Shown here: positions 15,830 through 25,361 of the stretch, in pieces | Layout: each line of letters starts with the position of its first letter | Position numbering within the stretch: the first letter of the stretch is position 1 | Made by a program: the position numbers and the translations under genes | Source of the DNA: DUPU01 sp050952465 | Lineage (GTDB): Bacteria > Bacillota > Dehalobacteriia > Dehalobacteriales > Dehalobacteriaceae | Length of the DNA stretch: 64,000 bases | Reading direction: 5' to 3' | Assembly (NCBI GenBank): GCA_050952465.1 | Contig: JBMNKZ010000011.1 | Span: 62,001 to 126,000 of the forward strand | The notes under the pieces: model-generated | What the model saw: the letters and a program-made list of their open reading frames with translations, nothing else | What the model was told of the DNA's origin: nothing | The model's database searches: none

Positions 15830-17638
15830 GTGGTATTGATGACATTACAGGAGACTACCCGGAATTTTTGTATCATTGCCCATATAGATCACGGAAAGTC
15901 GACCTTGGCAGATCGTATTCTAGAGCATACGGGAGCTTTATCTGCCCGGGAGATGGAAGCCCAGGTGTTAGATCAAATGGAGTTGGAAAAAGAACGGGGC
16001 ATTACCATTAAAATGAAGGCAGTGCGAATCAATTACAAAGCTAATGATGGAAAAGATTACACATTAAATCTTATCGATACCCCGGGACACGTGGATTTCA
16101 CTTATGAGGTATCAAGAAGTATGGCTGCTTGCGAAGGTGCTCTTTTGGTGGTGGATGCTGCCCAAGGAATTGAAGCTCAGACATTAGCCAATGCCTATAT
16201 TGCCTTGGAAAATGACTTGGAGATTATTCCGGTCATTAATAAAATTGATTTGCCCAGTGCTGACCCGGAAGGAGTAAAAAAACAAATTGAAGAAGTTTTA
16301 GGCTTGGATGCCTCTGATGCTATTCTTTGCTCCGCGAAAACGGGACAGGGTACAGAAGAAATTTTGGAAGCAATTGTGAATAGAGTGAAACCCCCGGCAG
16401 GAGATAGAAATAAGCCCTTAAAGGCTTTGATTTTTGATTCGCATTTTGATGCTTATAAAGGAGCTATCCCTTATATCCGGGTTATTGATGGCAAGGTGGA
16501 AAGAGGTACCACGGTAAAAATGATGGGGAGCGGGAAGAGTTTCGAAGTGACGGAAGTGGGTATTTTTACCCCTGCTCTAAAAATGGTTGATAGCCTTGCC
16601 GCAGGGGATGTAGGCTTTTTGGCTGCCAGTATTAAAAACGTGAAGGATACCCAAGTAGGGGATACCGTAACGGATCATCATCGCCCAGCGGACATGCCTC
16701 TCCCGGGCTATCGGAAGGCTACCCCTATGGTTTATTGTGGATTGTATCCCGTGGAAACCAATAATTACGGTGACTTAAAAGATGCTCTGGAGCGACTTCA
16801 GCTAAATGATGCTTCTTTAATATATGAACCGGAAACTTCCGTGGCTTTAGGTTTCGGTTTCCGCTGCGGATTTCTGGGGCTTTTGCATATGGAAATTATT
16901 AAGGAACGCTTGGAACGGGAATATAAATTAGAATTAATTACCACAGCGCCTAGTGTTAATTATCGGGTAACCCGGACGAATGGAACACTCATCCAGGTTG
17001 ATAACCCGACCAATCTCCCTAATTCTCAAGAAATTGAAAAAATGGAAGAGCCTTATGTGAAGGCGTCCATTATGGTGCCCACGGAATTTGTCGGTAGTGT
17101 GATGGAAATTGCCCAGGAAAGAAGAGGGGATTTCATCCATATGGAATATATTAATGAAACCCGGGTGATTCTCATATATGATCTTCCCTTATCGGAAATA
17201 ATTTATGATTTCTTTGATCAATTAAAATCCCGCACCAAAGGCTATGCCTCTTTGGACTATGAATTAAGCGGTTATAAAGAGTCGAATTTGGTGAAACTGG
17301 ATATTTTAGTGAACGGAGATGTTGTCGATGCTCTTTCCTGCATTGTGCATAAAGATAAATCTTATCACCGGGGACGGGCTTTGGCGGAGAAACTCAGGCA
17401 GATAATTCCTAGGCAGATGTTTGAGGTTCCTATTCAGGCAGCCATTGGTAATAAAATAATAGCTCGTGAATCAGTAAAGGCCTTACGAAAGAATGTTTTG
17501 GAGAAATGTTACGGGGGAGATATTACCCGGAAAAGAAAGCTTTTGGAGAAGCAAAAAGAGGGTAAGAAAAGGATGAAACAGGTGGGAAATGTGGAAATTC
17601 CCCAGGAGGCATTTATGGCCGTGCTGCAAATTGATTAG
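15830..17638 (+). CDS. lepA: Elongation factor 4 (LepA)
   Basis: Ribosome-associated GTPase that back-translocates or aids 30S biogenesis. G motifs are visible: 'AHIDHGKST' (G1), 'ERGITI' (G2), 'DTPGH' (G3), 'NKIDLP' (G4) and 'SAKTG' (G5). The LepA-specific C-terminus is present ('GGDITRKRKLLEKQKEGKKR'). I choose the GTG at 15830, 5 nt after AGGAGG (15819-15824); a TTG at 15836 and an ATG at 15839 are alternatives. Length about 602 residues is normal. A terminator follows before hemW. Confidence 0.97.
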   Translation: MVLMTLQETTRNFCIIAHIDHGKSTLADRILEHTGALSAREMEAQVLDQMELEKERGITIKMKAVRINYKANDGKDYTLNLIDTPGHVDFTYEVSRSMAACEGALLVVDAAQGIEAQTLANAYIALENDLEIIPVINKIDLPSADPEGVKKQIEEVLGLDASDAILCSAKTGQGTEEILEAIVNRVKPPAGDRNKPLKALIFDSHFDAYKGAIPYIRVIDGKVERGTTVKMMGSGKSFEVTEVGIFTPALKMVDSLAAGDVGFLAASIKNVKDTQVGDTVTDHHRPADMPLPGYRKATPMVYCGLYPVETNNYGDLKDALERLQLNDASLIYEPETSVALGFGFRCGFLGLLHMEIIKERLEREYKLELITTAPSVNYRVTRTNGTLIQVDNPTNLPNSQEIEKMEEPYVKASIMVPTEFVGSVMEIAQERRGDFIHMEYINETRVILIYDLPLSEIIYDFFDQLKSRTKGYASLDYELSGYKESNLVKLDILVNGDVVDALSCIVHKDKSYHRGRALAEKLRQIIPRQMFEVPIQAAIGNKIIARESVKALRKNVLEKCYGGDITRKRKLLEKQKEGKKRMKQVGNVEIPQEAFMAVLQID

Positions 17639-17651
17639 AAGGCAGAAATGT

Positions 17652-17686
17652 GGGTTGTAACGGAACTTTTGTTACAGCCCTTTTTT
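17652..17686 (+). terminator. Intrinsic terminator after lepA
   Basis: GGGTTGTAAC (17653-17662) pairs with GTTACAGCCC (17671-17680) with one G-U and is followed by six T. It only partly separates lepA from hemW, whose start is 24 nt further on with no obvious promoter, so hemW probably depends on readthrough. Confidence 0.8.
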
Positions 17687-17709
17687 GAACCGGAAGGAGA
17701 AATAGGAAT

Positions 17710-18900
17710 ATGGTAATTGATTCGAAACCCCCTGATTTTAAACTGAGATTTGGGGAAATAAATATTGATGCTATTTATGTCCACATTCCTTTTTGTCTGA
17801 AAAAGTGTTATTATTGTGACTTTGTGTCTTATCCGTTAGAAGATTTGCCGATTAAGGAATATTGTCAAGCATTGGTATCCGAAGGAAAGATGTATCATAA
17901 GCTTATTACTAAGGAGCAAAAAAAAATAAGATCCATTTATATCGGAGGGGGAACACCTACCTGCCTTCCGGCGGAATACTTAGTGGATATGCTGAATGAG
18001 CTTGGAATTATGTTTCCCTTGGATCAGGGCGGGGAAATTACCGTGGAGTGTAATCCGCAAACCGTGGATCAAGCATACCTTGAGCGGTTACAAAGAGCGG
18101 GAGTAAATCGCCTGTCCATCGGGGCACAGTCCTTTGACCCAGGTTTATTGAAGGATATGGGCCGAATACATAGTGTCCAAGACATTTTTAAGACAATTGA
18201 CCATGCCCGGAAGGCCGGATTTACTAATATAAGTTTAGATTTAATTTATGGGCTACCTCATCAGACCATAGACCAGTGGTCAGATACCTTGAAGGAAGCT
18301 GTATCTTTACCCGTTATGCATCTTTCCGTATATGGCTTAAAGCTTTCGGAACAATCCTCTTGGGGAAAACGTTATCTAGAAGGTTCCTTAACCTTGCCTG
18401 ATGATGAAATTTCTGCCGAGATGCAAGAACTGGCCATGGACTATTTAGAGGGGCAAGGTTTTGTTCATTATGAAATCGCCAATTTCTCCCGACCTGGGTT
18501 TTTTTCCGTACATAACAGGGTATACTGGAATAATGAAAATTATTTAGGTTTGGGGATTGCCGCTGCTTCGCATTTTGCCAACTATAGAAAGACAAACACT
18601 GGTTCCTTAACTGACTATATAAGTGACCTAAACAGGGGAAGATTTCCTGAGGCTGAATGGGAAACTCTCAATCGGGAAACAGAAATGGCGGAAACCATTT
18701 TTTTAGGTTTAAGGTTATTAGATGGTTTAAGTTTTGAGGCTTTTGAAAAACGCTTTGGCATTGATTTTTGTCATAGATATGAAAAGCAGTTAGGTAAGTT
18801 GAAAGGTTTGGGTTTAGTGGAACATGATCAGGAGCGGATTAGATTGACAAAAAAAGGTATATTCTTGGCGAATGAAGTATTTGTGGAATTCTTGCCATAA
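17710..18900 (+). CDS. hemW: Radical SAM protein HemW (coproporphyrinogen-oxidase-like, heme chaperone)
   Basis: Radical-SAM [4Fe-4S] protein. The cluster cysteines are in CLKKCYYC (C29, C33, C36), the pattern CxxxCxxC. 'YIGGGTPTCLP' is the SAM-binding glycine motif, and the HemN C-terminal domain is present. HemW proteins were long annotated as oxygen-independent coproporphyrinogen oxidase, but most act as heme-binding chaperones. It stands between lepA and hrcA, the standard Firmicutes order. Length (396) is normal. A GGAAGGAG site precedes the ATG. Confidence 0.93.
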   Translation: MVIDSKPPDFKLRFGEINIDAIYVHIPFCLKKCYYCDFVSYPLEDLPIKEYCQALVSEGKMYHKLITKEQKKIRSIYIGGGTPTCLPAEYLVDMLNELGIMFPLDQGGEITVECNPQTVDQAYLERLQRAGVNRLSIGAQSFDPGLLKDMGRIHSVQDIFKTIDHARKAGFTNISLDLIYGLPHQTIDQWSDTLKEAVSLPVMHLSVYGLKLSEQSSWGKRYLEGSLTLPDDEISAEMQELAMDYLEGQGFVHYEIANFSRPGFFSVHNRVYWNNENYLGLGIAAASHFANYRKTNTGSLTDYISDLNRGRFPEAEWETLNRETEMAETIFLGLRLLDGLSFEAFEKRFGIDFCHRYEKQLGKLKGLGLVEHDQERIRLTKKGIFLANEVFVEFLP

Positions 18901-18903
18901 GGG

Positions 18904-18932
18904 TTGACAAAAATAACGTAAGGTGGTATTTT
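18904..18932 (+). promoter_or_regulatory. Sigma-A promoter of the hrcA-dnaK operon
   Basis: TTGACA (18904-18909), a 17-bp spacer and TATTTT (18927-18932). The CIRCE operator begins 4 bp after the -10 box, so HrcA binding would cover the transcription start. Confidence 0.75.
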
Positions 18933-18936
18933 GAAT

Positions 18937-18963
18937 TTAGCACTCAACGACTTAGAGTGCTAA
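18937..18963 (+). promoter_or_regulatory. CIRCE operator (HrcA-binding site)
   Basis: Perfect TTAGCACTC-N9-GAGTGCTAA. It is the conserved heat-shock operator bound by HrcA. Only one copy is seen in the window. It places hrcA, the chaperonin gene, grpE, dnaK and dnaJ under HrcA control. Confidence 0.98.
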
Positions 18964-18984
18964 CAAGGAAAGGGAGGGCTTAAC

Positions 18985-20013
18985 GTGGATGAGCGGAAAA
19001 AGCAAGTATTGCATGCCATAATTAAAGACTATGTTGCTACCGCGGAGCCTGTCGGGTCCCGTACCATTTCTAAAAAATATGGTTTAGGAGTAAGTTCCGC
19101 CACTATCAGAAATGAGATGTCGGATTTAGAGGAGCAGGGTTACATTGAGCAACCTCATACTTCTGCTGGGAGAATCCCCTCCGATAAAGGGTATCGGTAC
19201 TATGTAGATTGTATTATGGAAAAAGAGAAGTTAACTCCAATGGAGGAAAATAAAATTAAACAGCTTTTTACTCCCAAAATTACTGAAATGGAGCAAATAG
19301 TACAAGCTACATGTCGACTCCTGTCTCAATTAACAAATTATACAGCTATAATCCTGGTACCGACACAGGGCGAAGGAAATTTGGAGCGGATTCAATTAGT
19401 ACCATTAACTTTGTATCGGATCATGGTAGTCGTTGTTTCAAATACCGGATTTATTAATCACCGCGTTTTGGATCTGCCCGACCCTATTGAACCCCAAAAG
19501 CTTCAGGAAATTAGTGATTTTCTCCAAAGCAAACTTTTTGGACTTAATATGGAAGATCTTAATTTTACCCTAATCCAAGAAATCACCAATCAGCTTAGCT
19601 CCAATGTAGCCTTTAAGAATCTTGCTTTGGAATTAATGGAACAAGTACTGACCGAATCGAAAGATGAACGTGTTTTCTTAGGTGGGGCATTGAACATGTT
19701 TAATCAGCCGGAATTTAGGGATGTGGAAAAACTAAAAACTCTTCTTTCCAGTCTGGAGGAGGATCAGGTGGTCAAGAGCCTCTTGAAAAAGGATGGCCGG
19801 GAAGGAACGGAAATATCTATCGGGGGCGAAAACTCCTTTCAAGGAATTAATCAATGCAGCGTAATTACTACTGATTATAAGATTAATGGCAAGACTGTCG
19901 GTTCTATCGGTATTTTGGGGCCGACCAGAATGAATTATTCCAAGGCAGTAACATTGGTTGAGTATGTTACGGATCAACTGTCTTGGATACTGGAGAAAAT
20001 AGCTAAGAAATAG
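18985..20013 (+). CDS. hrcA: Heat-inducible transcription repressor HrcA
   Basis: Represses its own operon by binding CIRCE. The N-terminal winged helix ('VGSRTISKKYGLGVSSATIR', then 'EMSDLEEQGYIEQPHTSAGR') and the C-terminal GAF-like domain ('SVITTDYKINGKTVGSIGIL') match the family. 342 residues, a normal length. It starts at GTG behind AAGGGAGGG, 22 bp after CIRCE. It is followed after 12 nt by the chaperonin gene instead of directly by grpE. Confidence 0.97.
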   Translation: MDERKKQVLHAIIKDYVATAEPVGSRTISKKYGLGVSSATIRNEMSDLEEQGYIEQPHTSAGRIPSDKGYRYYVDCIMEKEKLTPMEENKIKQLFTPKITEMEQIVQATCRLLSQLTNYTAIILVPTQGEGNLERIQLVPLTLYRIMVVVVSNTGFINHRVLDLPDPIEPQKLQEISDFLQSKLFGLNMEDLNFTLIQEITNQLSSNVAFKNLALELMEQVLTESKDERVFLGGALNMFNQPEFRDVEKLKTLLSSLEEDQVVKSLLKKDGREGTEISIGGENSFQGINQCSVITTDYKINGKTVGSIGILGPTRMNYSKAVTLVEYVTDQLSWILEKIAKK

Positions 20014-20025
20014 GGTGAAGTAATT

Positions 20026-21564
20026 TTGTCTGTAAAGCAGGTAAACGAAAATTCCGAAATTGATGAACGCCTGGCGGCTTTGATTAATAATGCTAACGCG
20101 GTGCGGGCCATTTCCTCCGCGGTGGAAGGAACAATTGGCCCGAAGGGTTTGGATACCATGTTGGTTGATAAATTTGGCAATGTAGTGATTACAAATGCCG
20201 GGGTCACGATCCTTGATTTAATGGAGGTAAGTCATCCGGCAGCCAAAATGCTCATTAACGTGGCTAAGGCTCAACATCAGGAAATTGGCGACGGAACCAC
20301 TACTGCCACAATATTGGCAGGAGCCCTGATTGGTCAAGGGGTGGAACAAGTAATTAAAGGGGTGCCTGTAGCCCGGGTGATTGAAGGCCTGCGCTTTGGC
20401 ACCCAGAAAGTATTGGATGTTTTCAAAAAACAAGGAAAAAATATTACTGATGTGCATAGCCCTCTCTTAAAGCAGGTTGCCCTAGTAGCAGGCCGGGAGC
20501 ATGAGGATATTGCTGATCTGGTAGTGGAAGCGGCAGTACTGATCGGGCGGGAGAAATTAATTGATCCTTATTTCAAACTGGCGGATACGGTTTGCTCCAT
20601 CGTTGGTGCCCAAAACAAGGTGTTTTTAGGTGTGGTTATTAATAAGGAACGTCTTACCAAGGAGATGCCTCAAATTGTAGAAGATGCTCAAATTTTAATT
20701 ATTGATGATGCCCTAGAACCTGAAGAAATTGAGGATGAAGCTTTAAGTACGGAATTAGGCTTCAATCGGTATTTAGCCCTACGTCAGGAGTTTGAAGAAA
20801 ATTTACATAAAATATCGGCTTTAGGTGTAAATCTAGTGCTAGTGGATCGGGGGATCAGTGATTTAGCGGAAGAGTTTTTCACAGATCTCGGGATAATGGC
20901 GGTGCAAAGAGTATCTAATAAGGAACTAAAGCGGGCAGCCGAACATACCGGCGCGAGAATGATCAAAAGAACTGGTTTGAAAAAAGAAATCTCGGAACTT
21001 AAAGCATATTTAGGAAAAGCAGGACGGGTTTTTGAGGATGAAAAATTAGGCCAAATCTATATTGAAAAGGGCCAGGGTAAACCCATGGCCACGATTTTAG
21101 TAGGGGCAGCCACAGAAGAGGTAGTCGGTGAAAGGGAAAGGATTACGAAGGATGCTGCTGCCGCAGTGCAGGTAGCCGTTCGGGGAGGTGTTCTTCCCGG
21201 GGGAGGAGCTATCGAACTTTGTGCCTTAAGGGAAGTAGAAAAATGCCGCGCCCAACTAAAGGGGATGGCAGCTTTCGGAGTAGATTGTGTAGCGGAAGCG
21301 TTGAAAAAACCCTTTAGTCAAATTGTAGATAATGCCGGGTTTAACCCTCTGGAAAAGCTAGGTGACGTTGTATCAGCCCAAGCGGAAACAAATAGCCCGA
21401 CCTTAAGTATAGATTGTGATACCGGTGAAGTGGCAGATATGTATTCTCTTGGTGTAATCGATCCGGCCCTGGTTAAGATTCATGCATTTAAGGCCGCGGC
21501 AGAGGTCGCGGAGGCCATTTTAAGGATTGACACCATTATTAAGATGAAAGCTGAAGAGATGTAG
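20026..21564 (+). CDS. Archaeal-like (group III) chaperonin, thermosome/TCP-1 family
   Basis: Double-ring ATP-dependent folding chaperonin. It resembles thermosome/CCT subunits, not GroEL: N-terminal 'AISSAVEGTIGPKGLDTMLV' and 'VVITNAGVTIL', the ATPase motif GDGTTT at residues 88-93, 'RGGVLPGGGAIELCAL' and the C-terminal 'YSLGVIDPALVKIHAFKAAA'. At 512 residues it is slightly shorter than typical archaeal subunits. It lacks the GroEL GGM tail. Chaperonins of this group III type are known from a few Clostridia, including Carboxydothermus hydrogenoformans, where the gene also lies in the dnaK operon. Here it is between hrcA and grpE, under CIRCE, and starts with TTG behind GGGTGA. Confidence 0.93.
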   Translation: MSVKQVNENSEIDERLAALINNANAVRAISSAVEGTIGPKGLDTMLVDKFGNVVITNAGVTILDLMEVSHPAAKMLINVAKAQHQEIGDGTTTATILAGALIGQGVEQVIKGVPVARVIEGLRFGTQKVLDVFKKQGKNITDVHSPLLKQVALVAGREHEDIADLVVEAAVLIGREKLIDPYFKLADTVCSIVGAQNKVFLGVVINKERLTKEMPQIVEDAQILIIDDALEPEEIEDEALSTELGFNRYLALRQEFEENLHKISALGVNLVLVDRGISDLAEEFFTDLGIMAVQRVSNKELKRAAEHTGARMIKRTGLKKEISELKAYLGKAGRVFEDEKLGQIYIEKGQGKPMATILVGAATEEVVGERERITKDAAAAVQVAVRGGVLPGGGAIELCALREVEKCRAQLKGMAAFGVDCVAEALKKPFSQIVDNAGFNPLEKLGDVVSAQAETNSPTLSIDCDTGEVADMYSLGVIDPALVKIHAFKAAAEVAEAILRIDTIIKMKAEEM

Positions 21565-21630
21565 GAAATGCAATTTCATGCAACCCTGCATTAGGCATTA
21601 ATTAAAAGATAATATATGTGGTAAAGGCAG

Positions 21631-22263
21631 GTGGATATGGTGAGTTTTGAAGATGTAAAAAAAGATATGAATATGCCAGAAGAAGGTTTACAGGAAAACA
21701 ATAATCCAGATGATAGTACGCAGGGGGATGCTCCAGCTGAGGAAACCTGTGAAGGTTCGCCTTCTGGGGCAGAAGAAAAAAGCCCTGCTGATGGGGATAA
21801 TCATGATGAGTTAAAAGAATTGGCAGAAAGGCTGGAACAGGAAAAGGCAGAGTTGGTTAGTTTAACTCAAAGATTACAGGCGGATTTTGATAACTATCGT
21901 CGGCGCACCAGAGGAGAAAGAGAGGAATTGATTAAATACGCTTCGGAAAACCTAATCACAAAACTTCTTCCTGTGCTGGATAATTTTGAACGAGCTTTGG
22001 CTTCTGCCAAGGATCAGAGTGAAGGGAAAAACTATCTTGAAGGAGTAGAAATGATTTACCGGCAGCTTTTCCAAGTTTTGATTAATGAAGGGTTAGAGAC
22101 AGTACCATCTATAGGCTGTCCCTTTGACCCTAACTGCCATGAGGCGGTGATGCAGGTGGAAAGCGATAAATCACCAAAAGATACAGTGGTTGAAGAACTG
22201 CAGAAAGGTTACCGGCTGAAAGGTAAATTAATCCGACCCAGTATGGTAAAGGTTGCGAAATAA
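21631..22263 (+). CDS. grpE: Nucleotide exchange factor GrpE
   Basis: Releases ADP from DnaK. There is a long acidic and disordered N-terminus, a coiled coil (about residues 65-100, 'LKELAERLEQEKAELVSL') and the GrpE core 'RLQADFDNYRRRTRGEREE', 'LLPVLDNFERAL', 'GYRLKGKLIRPSMVKVAK'. Length 210 is normal. The start is uncertain: GTG 21631, ATG 21637 and GTG 21640 share the GGCAGGTGG leader. It lies 66 nt after the chaperonin gene. Confidence 0.96.
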   Translation: MDMVSFEDVKKDMNMPEEGLQENNNPDDSTQGDAPAEETCEGSPSGAEEKSPADGDNHDELKELAERLEQEKAELVSLTQRLQADFDNYRRRTRGEREELIKYASENLITKLLPVLDNFERALASAKDQSEGKNYLEGVEMIYRQLFQVLINEGLETVPSIGCPFDPNCHEAVMQVESDKSPKDTVVEELQKGYRLKGKLIRPSMVKVAK

Positions 22264-22298
22264 TTTTAATTTGGTTAAATTTTGGGAGGTAGATTATT

Positions 22299-24155
22299 AT
22301 GGGTAAAGTTATTGGTATTGATTTAGGAACCACCAACTCCTGTGTTGCTGTAATGGAAGGGGGAGAAGCGGTAGTAATTCCTAATGCTGAAGGTGGAAGG
22401 ACTACGCCTTCGGTAGTGGCCTTTTCTAATTCGGGAGAACGGTTGATTGGTCAGGTCGCGAAAAGACAGGCGGTGACCAATCCTGATCGTACTGTAGCAT
22501 CCATTAAAAGACAAATGGGCCAAAAATACGATATAAAGATTGGGGATAAAACATATACTCCTCAGGAAATATCAGCCATGGTACTCCAAAAATTAAAGGC
22601 AGATGCAGAAGCCTACTTAGGAGAAACAGTAACCCAAGCCGTAATTACCGTTCCGGCATATTTCTCCGACAGCCAGCGTCAAGCCACCAAGGATGCCGGG
22701 AAGATTGCAGGACTAGAGGTTTTGAGAATTATAAATGAACCTACGGCAGCAGCATTAGCCTATGGTTTGGATAAAGGAGAAGATCAAACGGTACTGGTCT
22801 TTGACTTAGGTGGTGGAACTTTCGACGTGTCCATTTTGGAATTAGGTGATGGGGTTTTTGAAGTCAAGGCCACCAGTGGTAATAACTCCCTAGGCGGAGA
22901 TGATTTTGACCAAAGAATAATTGATTATTTAGTAGCCGAGTTTAAAAAATCGGAAGGAATTGATTTGAGCAAAGACCGCATGGCTATGCAAAGGCTGAAA
23001 GAAGCAGCGGAAAAGGCGAAACATGAACTTTCTGGGGTACTGACTTCTAATATTAATTTACCCTTTATTACTGCAACTCAGGAAGGTCCAAAACACCTGG
23101 ATATAAATCTAACCAGGGCAAAATTCGATGAATTGACGGCGGATTTGGTAGAAAGAACTATGGGCCCCACCCGGCAGGCATTGTCTGATGCAGGGCTTAC
23201 CGCAAACAAAATTGATAGGGTGCTTCTAGTGGGTGGTTCGACCCGGATCCCGGCGGTTCAAAACGCGATTAAAAATCTTCTGGGTAAAGAACCTCACAAA
23301 GGAATCAACCCTGACGAATGTGTTGCCCTTGGGGCTGCAATTCAGGCCGGGGTATTGGCAGGAGAAGTAAAGGATGTATTGCTTTTGGATGTGACTCCCC
23401 TGTCTTTAGGTATTGAAACCTTAGGTGGAGTATTTACCCGATTAATTGAAAGGAATACTACCATTCCTACGAGCAAGAGCCAAATCTTTTCTACGGCGGC
23501 CGATAATCAGACCTCAGTGGAAATCCATGTGCTTCAAGGAGAACGGCACATGGCTTCAGATAATAAGACATTAGGTCGGTTTACTTTAACCGGTATTCCT
23601 CCGGCACCCCGGGGAGTTCCGCAAATTGAAGTAAAATTTGATATTGATGCCAATGGGATTGTGCATGTAACGGCTAAGGATTTAGGTACAGGTAAGCAGC
23701 AGGATATTACCATTACTGCATCCAGCGGATTGACAGACCAGGAAATTGACAGAATGGTAAAAGATGCCGATAGATTCCGCCAGGAGGATGAAAAGAAAAA
23801 GGAAGCGGTGGAAGTAAGAAATCAAGGCGATTCCCTTGTTTATCAGGTCGAAAAAACATTGAAAGATTTTGGAGACAAAGTTGGCAGTGCGGAAAAGGCA
23901 GAAATTGAGCGGGCGAAGGATGCCTTGAAGGAAGCCCTGAAAAACGACAATATCGAGGATATTAAACAAAAATCAGAAGTTCTTTCCCAGACACTGCATA
24001 AGCTTTCCGAGCGTATATATAAAGAGGCGGGGGCCCAGGCCGGTGCTCAAGGTGGACCGCAGGGGCCGGGTAACGGAGCGGGTCAAAATCCCCAGGATGA
24101 TAATGTAGTCGATGCCGATTATGAAGTTATGGACGACGATGACAAAAATAAATAA
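22299..24155 (+). CDS. dnaK: Molecular chaperone DnaK (Hsp70)
   Basis: ATP-driven folding chaperone. The ATPase domain starts 'GIDLGTTNSCVAVMEGG' and contains 'INEPTAAALAYGLDK' and 'DLGGGTFDVSIL'. The substrate domain has 'LLLDVTPLSLGIETLGG'. The tail is acidic and ends 'DADYEVMDDDDKNK'. The sequence 'MAMQRLKEAAEKAKHELS' is normal for bacterial DnaK. Length 618 is usual. GGGAGGT precedes the ATG. It is CIRCE-controlled through the operon. Confidence 0.99.
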   Translation: MGKVIGIDLGTTNSCVAVMEGGEAVVIPNAEGGRTTPSVVAFSNSGERLIGQVAKRQAVTNPDRTVASIKRQMGQKYDIKIGDKTYTPQEISAMVLQKLKADAEAYLGETVTQAVITVPAYFSDSQRQATKDAGKIAGLEVLRIINEPTAAALAYGLDKGEDQTVLVFDLGGGTFDVSILELGDGVFEVKATSGNNSLGGDDFDQRIIDYLVAEFKKSEGIDLSKDRMAMQRLKEAAEKAKHELSGVLTSNINLPFITATQEGPKHLDINLTRAKFDELTADLVERTMGPTRQALSDAGLTANKIDRVLLVGGSTRIPAVQNAIKNLLGKEPHKGINPDECVALGAAIQAGVLAGEVKDVLLLDVTPLSLGIETLGGVFTRLIERNTTIPTSKSQIFSTAADNQTSVEIHVLQGERHMASDNKTLGRFTLTGIPPAPRGVPQIEVKFDIDANGIVHVTAKDLGTGKQQDITITASSGLTDQEIDRMVKDADRFRQEDEKKKEAVEVRNQGDSLVYQVEKTLKDFGDKVGSAEKAEIERAKDALKEALKNDNIEDIKQKSEVLSQTLHKLSERIYKEAGAQAGAQGGPQGPGNGAGQNPQDDNVVDADYEVMDDDDKNK

Positions 24156-24176
24156 GCCGCCCAGGAAGGTGGTCCA

Positions 24177-25316
24177 ATGAGTAAGCGAGATTATTATGAC
24201 GTCTTGGGTGTATCCCGGACAGCAACAGAAGATGAAATTAAAAAAGCATATAAAAAGCTGGCCAAGAAGTACCATCCGGATTTAAATCCCGATAGCAAAA
24301 CAGCGGAAGAAAAGTTTAAGGAAGTCAATGAAGCTTATGAAGTTTTGAGTGATGCCGATAAAAGAGCCCGCTATGATCAATTCGGTCATGCCGGGGCAGA
24401 CAGTGACTTTGGTGGTTTTGGCGGCCAAGGTGATTTCGGCGGTTTTGGAGACATTTTTGACATGTTCTTTGGCGGTGGTTTTGGGGGTGGCTTTGGCGGC
24501 GGTAGTCAGCGCCCCTCCCCTCAGCGGGGGGCTGATCTCCGTCTTGATTTAAGTATATCCTTTGAGGAAGCTGCCTTTGGGGTAGAAAAGGATGTAGAGA
24601 TTCCTCGGATGGAGAATTGTGATGTTTGCGGTGGTTCCGGTGCTGAACCAGGAACCCATCCTAAGAACTGTCCGGTTTGTGGAGGGAGCGGCAAGGTGAG
24701 AAGTACTCAGTCTACTCCCTTTGGGCAGTTCCAAACAGTTAAGACCTGCCATCGCTGTCATGGGGTGGGCACGATTATCGAAAAGGTGTGTAAGCACTGC
24801 GGCGGCAGCGGACGTGTAAAGAAACAACGGAAAATCCATGTAAAGATCCCAGCCGGAGTAGATAATGATTCTCGGCTCCGGATTGCCAACGAAGGAGAAG
24901 CAGGGACTTTAGGCGGCCCATCAGGCGATCTTTATGTCTATTTAACGGTACGTCCTCATTCTATTTTTAAAAGAGAAAACGATGATGTGATTTGTGAATT
25001 TCCCCTAACTTTTGTTCAAGCTGCCTTGGGTTGTGAGGTGGAGGTGCCGACTTTGGATGGAAAGGTAAAACTGACTATTCCTGAAGGAACACAGACCGGC
25101 ACATCATTTCGCCTCCGCGGCCGGGGTATTACTAAGCTTCGAGGTTATGGCCGGGGTGATCAGCATGTTAAGGTAAAGGTGGTTACACCTACGAAACTTA
25201 CAGAAGAACAAAAGAAAATCCTCAGGGATTTTGAAAATCAAACAGATTCCAACGATCCACAAACAGAAAAAGGCAAAGGCTTTTTCAATAAAGTAAAAGA
25301 TGCCTTTATGGGATAA
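24177..25316 (+). CDS. dnaJ: Chaperone DnaJ (Hsp40)
   Basis: Type I J-protein that stimulates DnaK. J domain with HPD (about residues 33-35, 'KKYHPDLNPD'), a Gly/Phe-rich region (about 75-115), and four zinc-finger CxxCxGxG repeats: CDVCGGSG, CPVCGGSG, CHRCHGVG, CKHCGGSG. The C-terminal substrate-binding domains follow ('IPEGTQTGTSFRLRGRG'). Length 379 is normal. It begins 21 nt after dnaK. Confidence 0.99.
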   Translation: MSKRDYYDVLGVSRTATEDEIKKAYKKLAKKYHPDLNPDSKTAEEKFKEVNEAYEVLSDADKRARYDQFGHAGADSDFGGFGGQGDFGGFGDIFDMFFGGGFGGGFGGGSQRPSPQRGADLRLDLSISFEEAAFGVEKDVEIPRMENCDVCGGSGAEPGTHPKNCPVCGGSGKVRSTQSTPFGQFQTVKTCHRCHGVGTIIEKVCKHCGGSGRVKKQRKIHVKIPAGVDNDSRLRIANEGEAGTLGGPSGDLYVYLTVRPHSIFKRENDDVICEFPLTFVQAALGCEVEVPTLDGKVKLTIPEGTQTGTSFRLRGRGITKLRGYGRGDQHVKVKVVTPTKLTEEQKKILRDFENQTDSNDPQTEKGKGFFNKVKDAFMG

Positions 25317-25361
25317 AGTTAAAGTCAATTTTGGGTAACTTCAGAAAAAAAGAAGTTTGAG

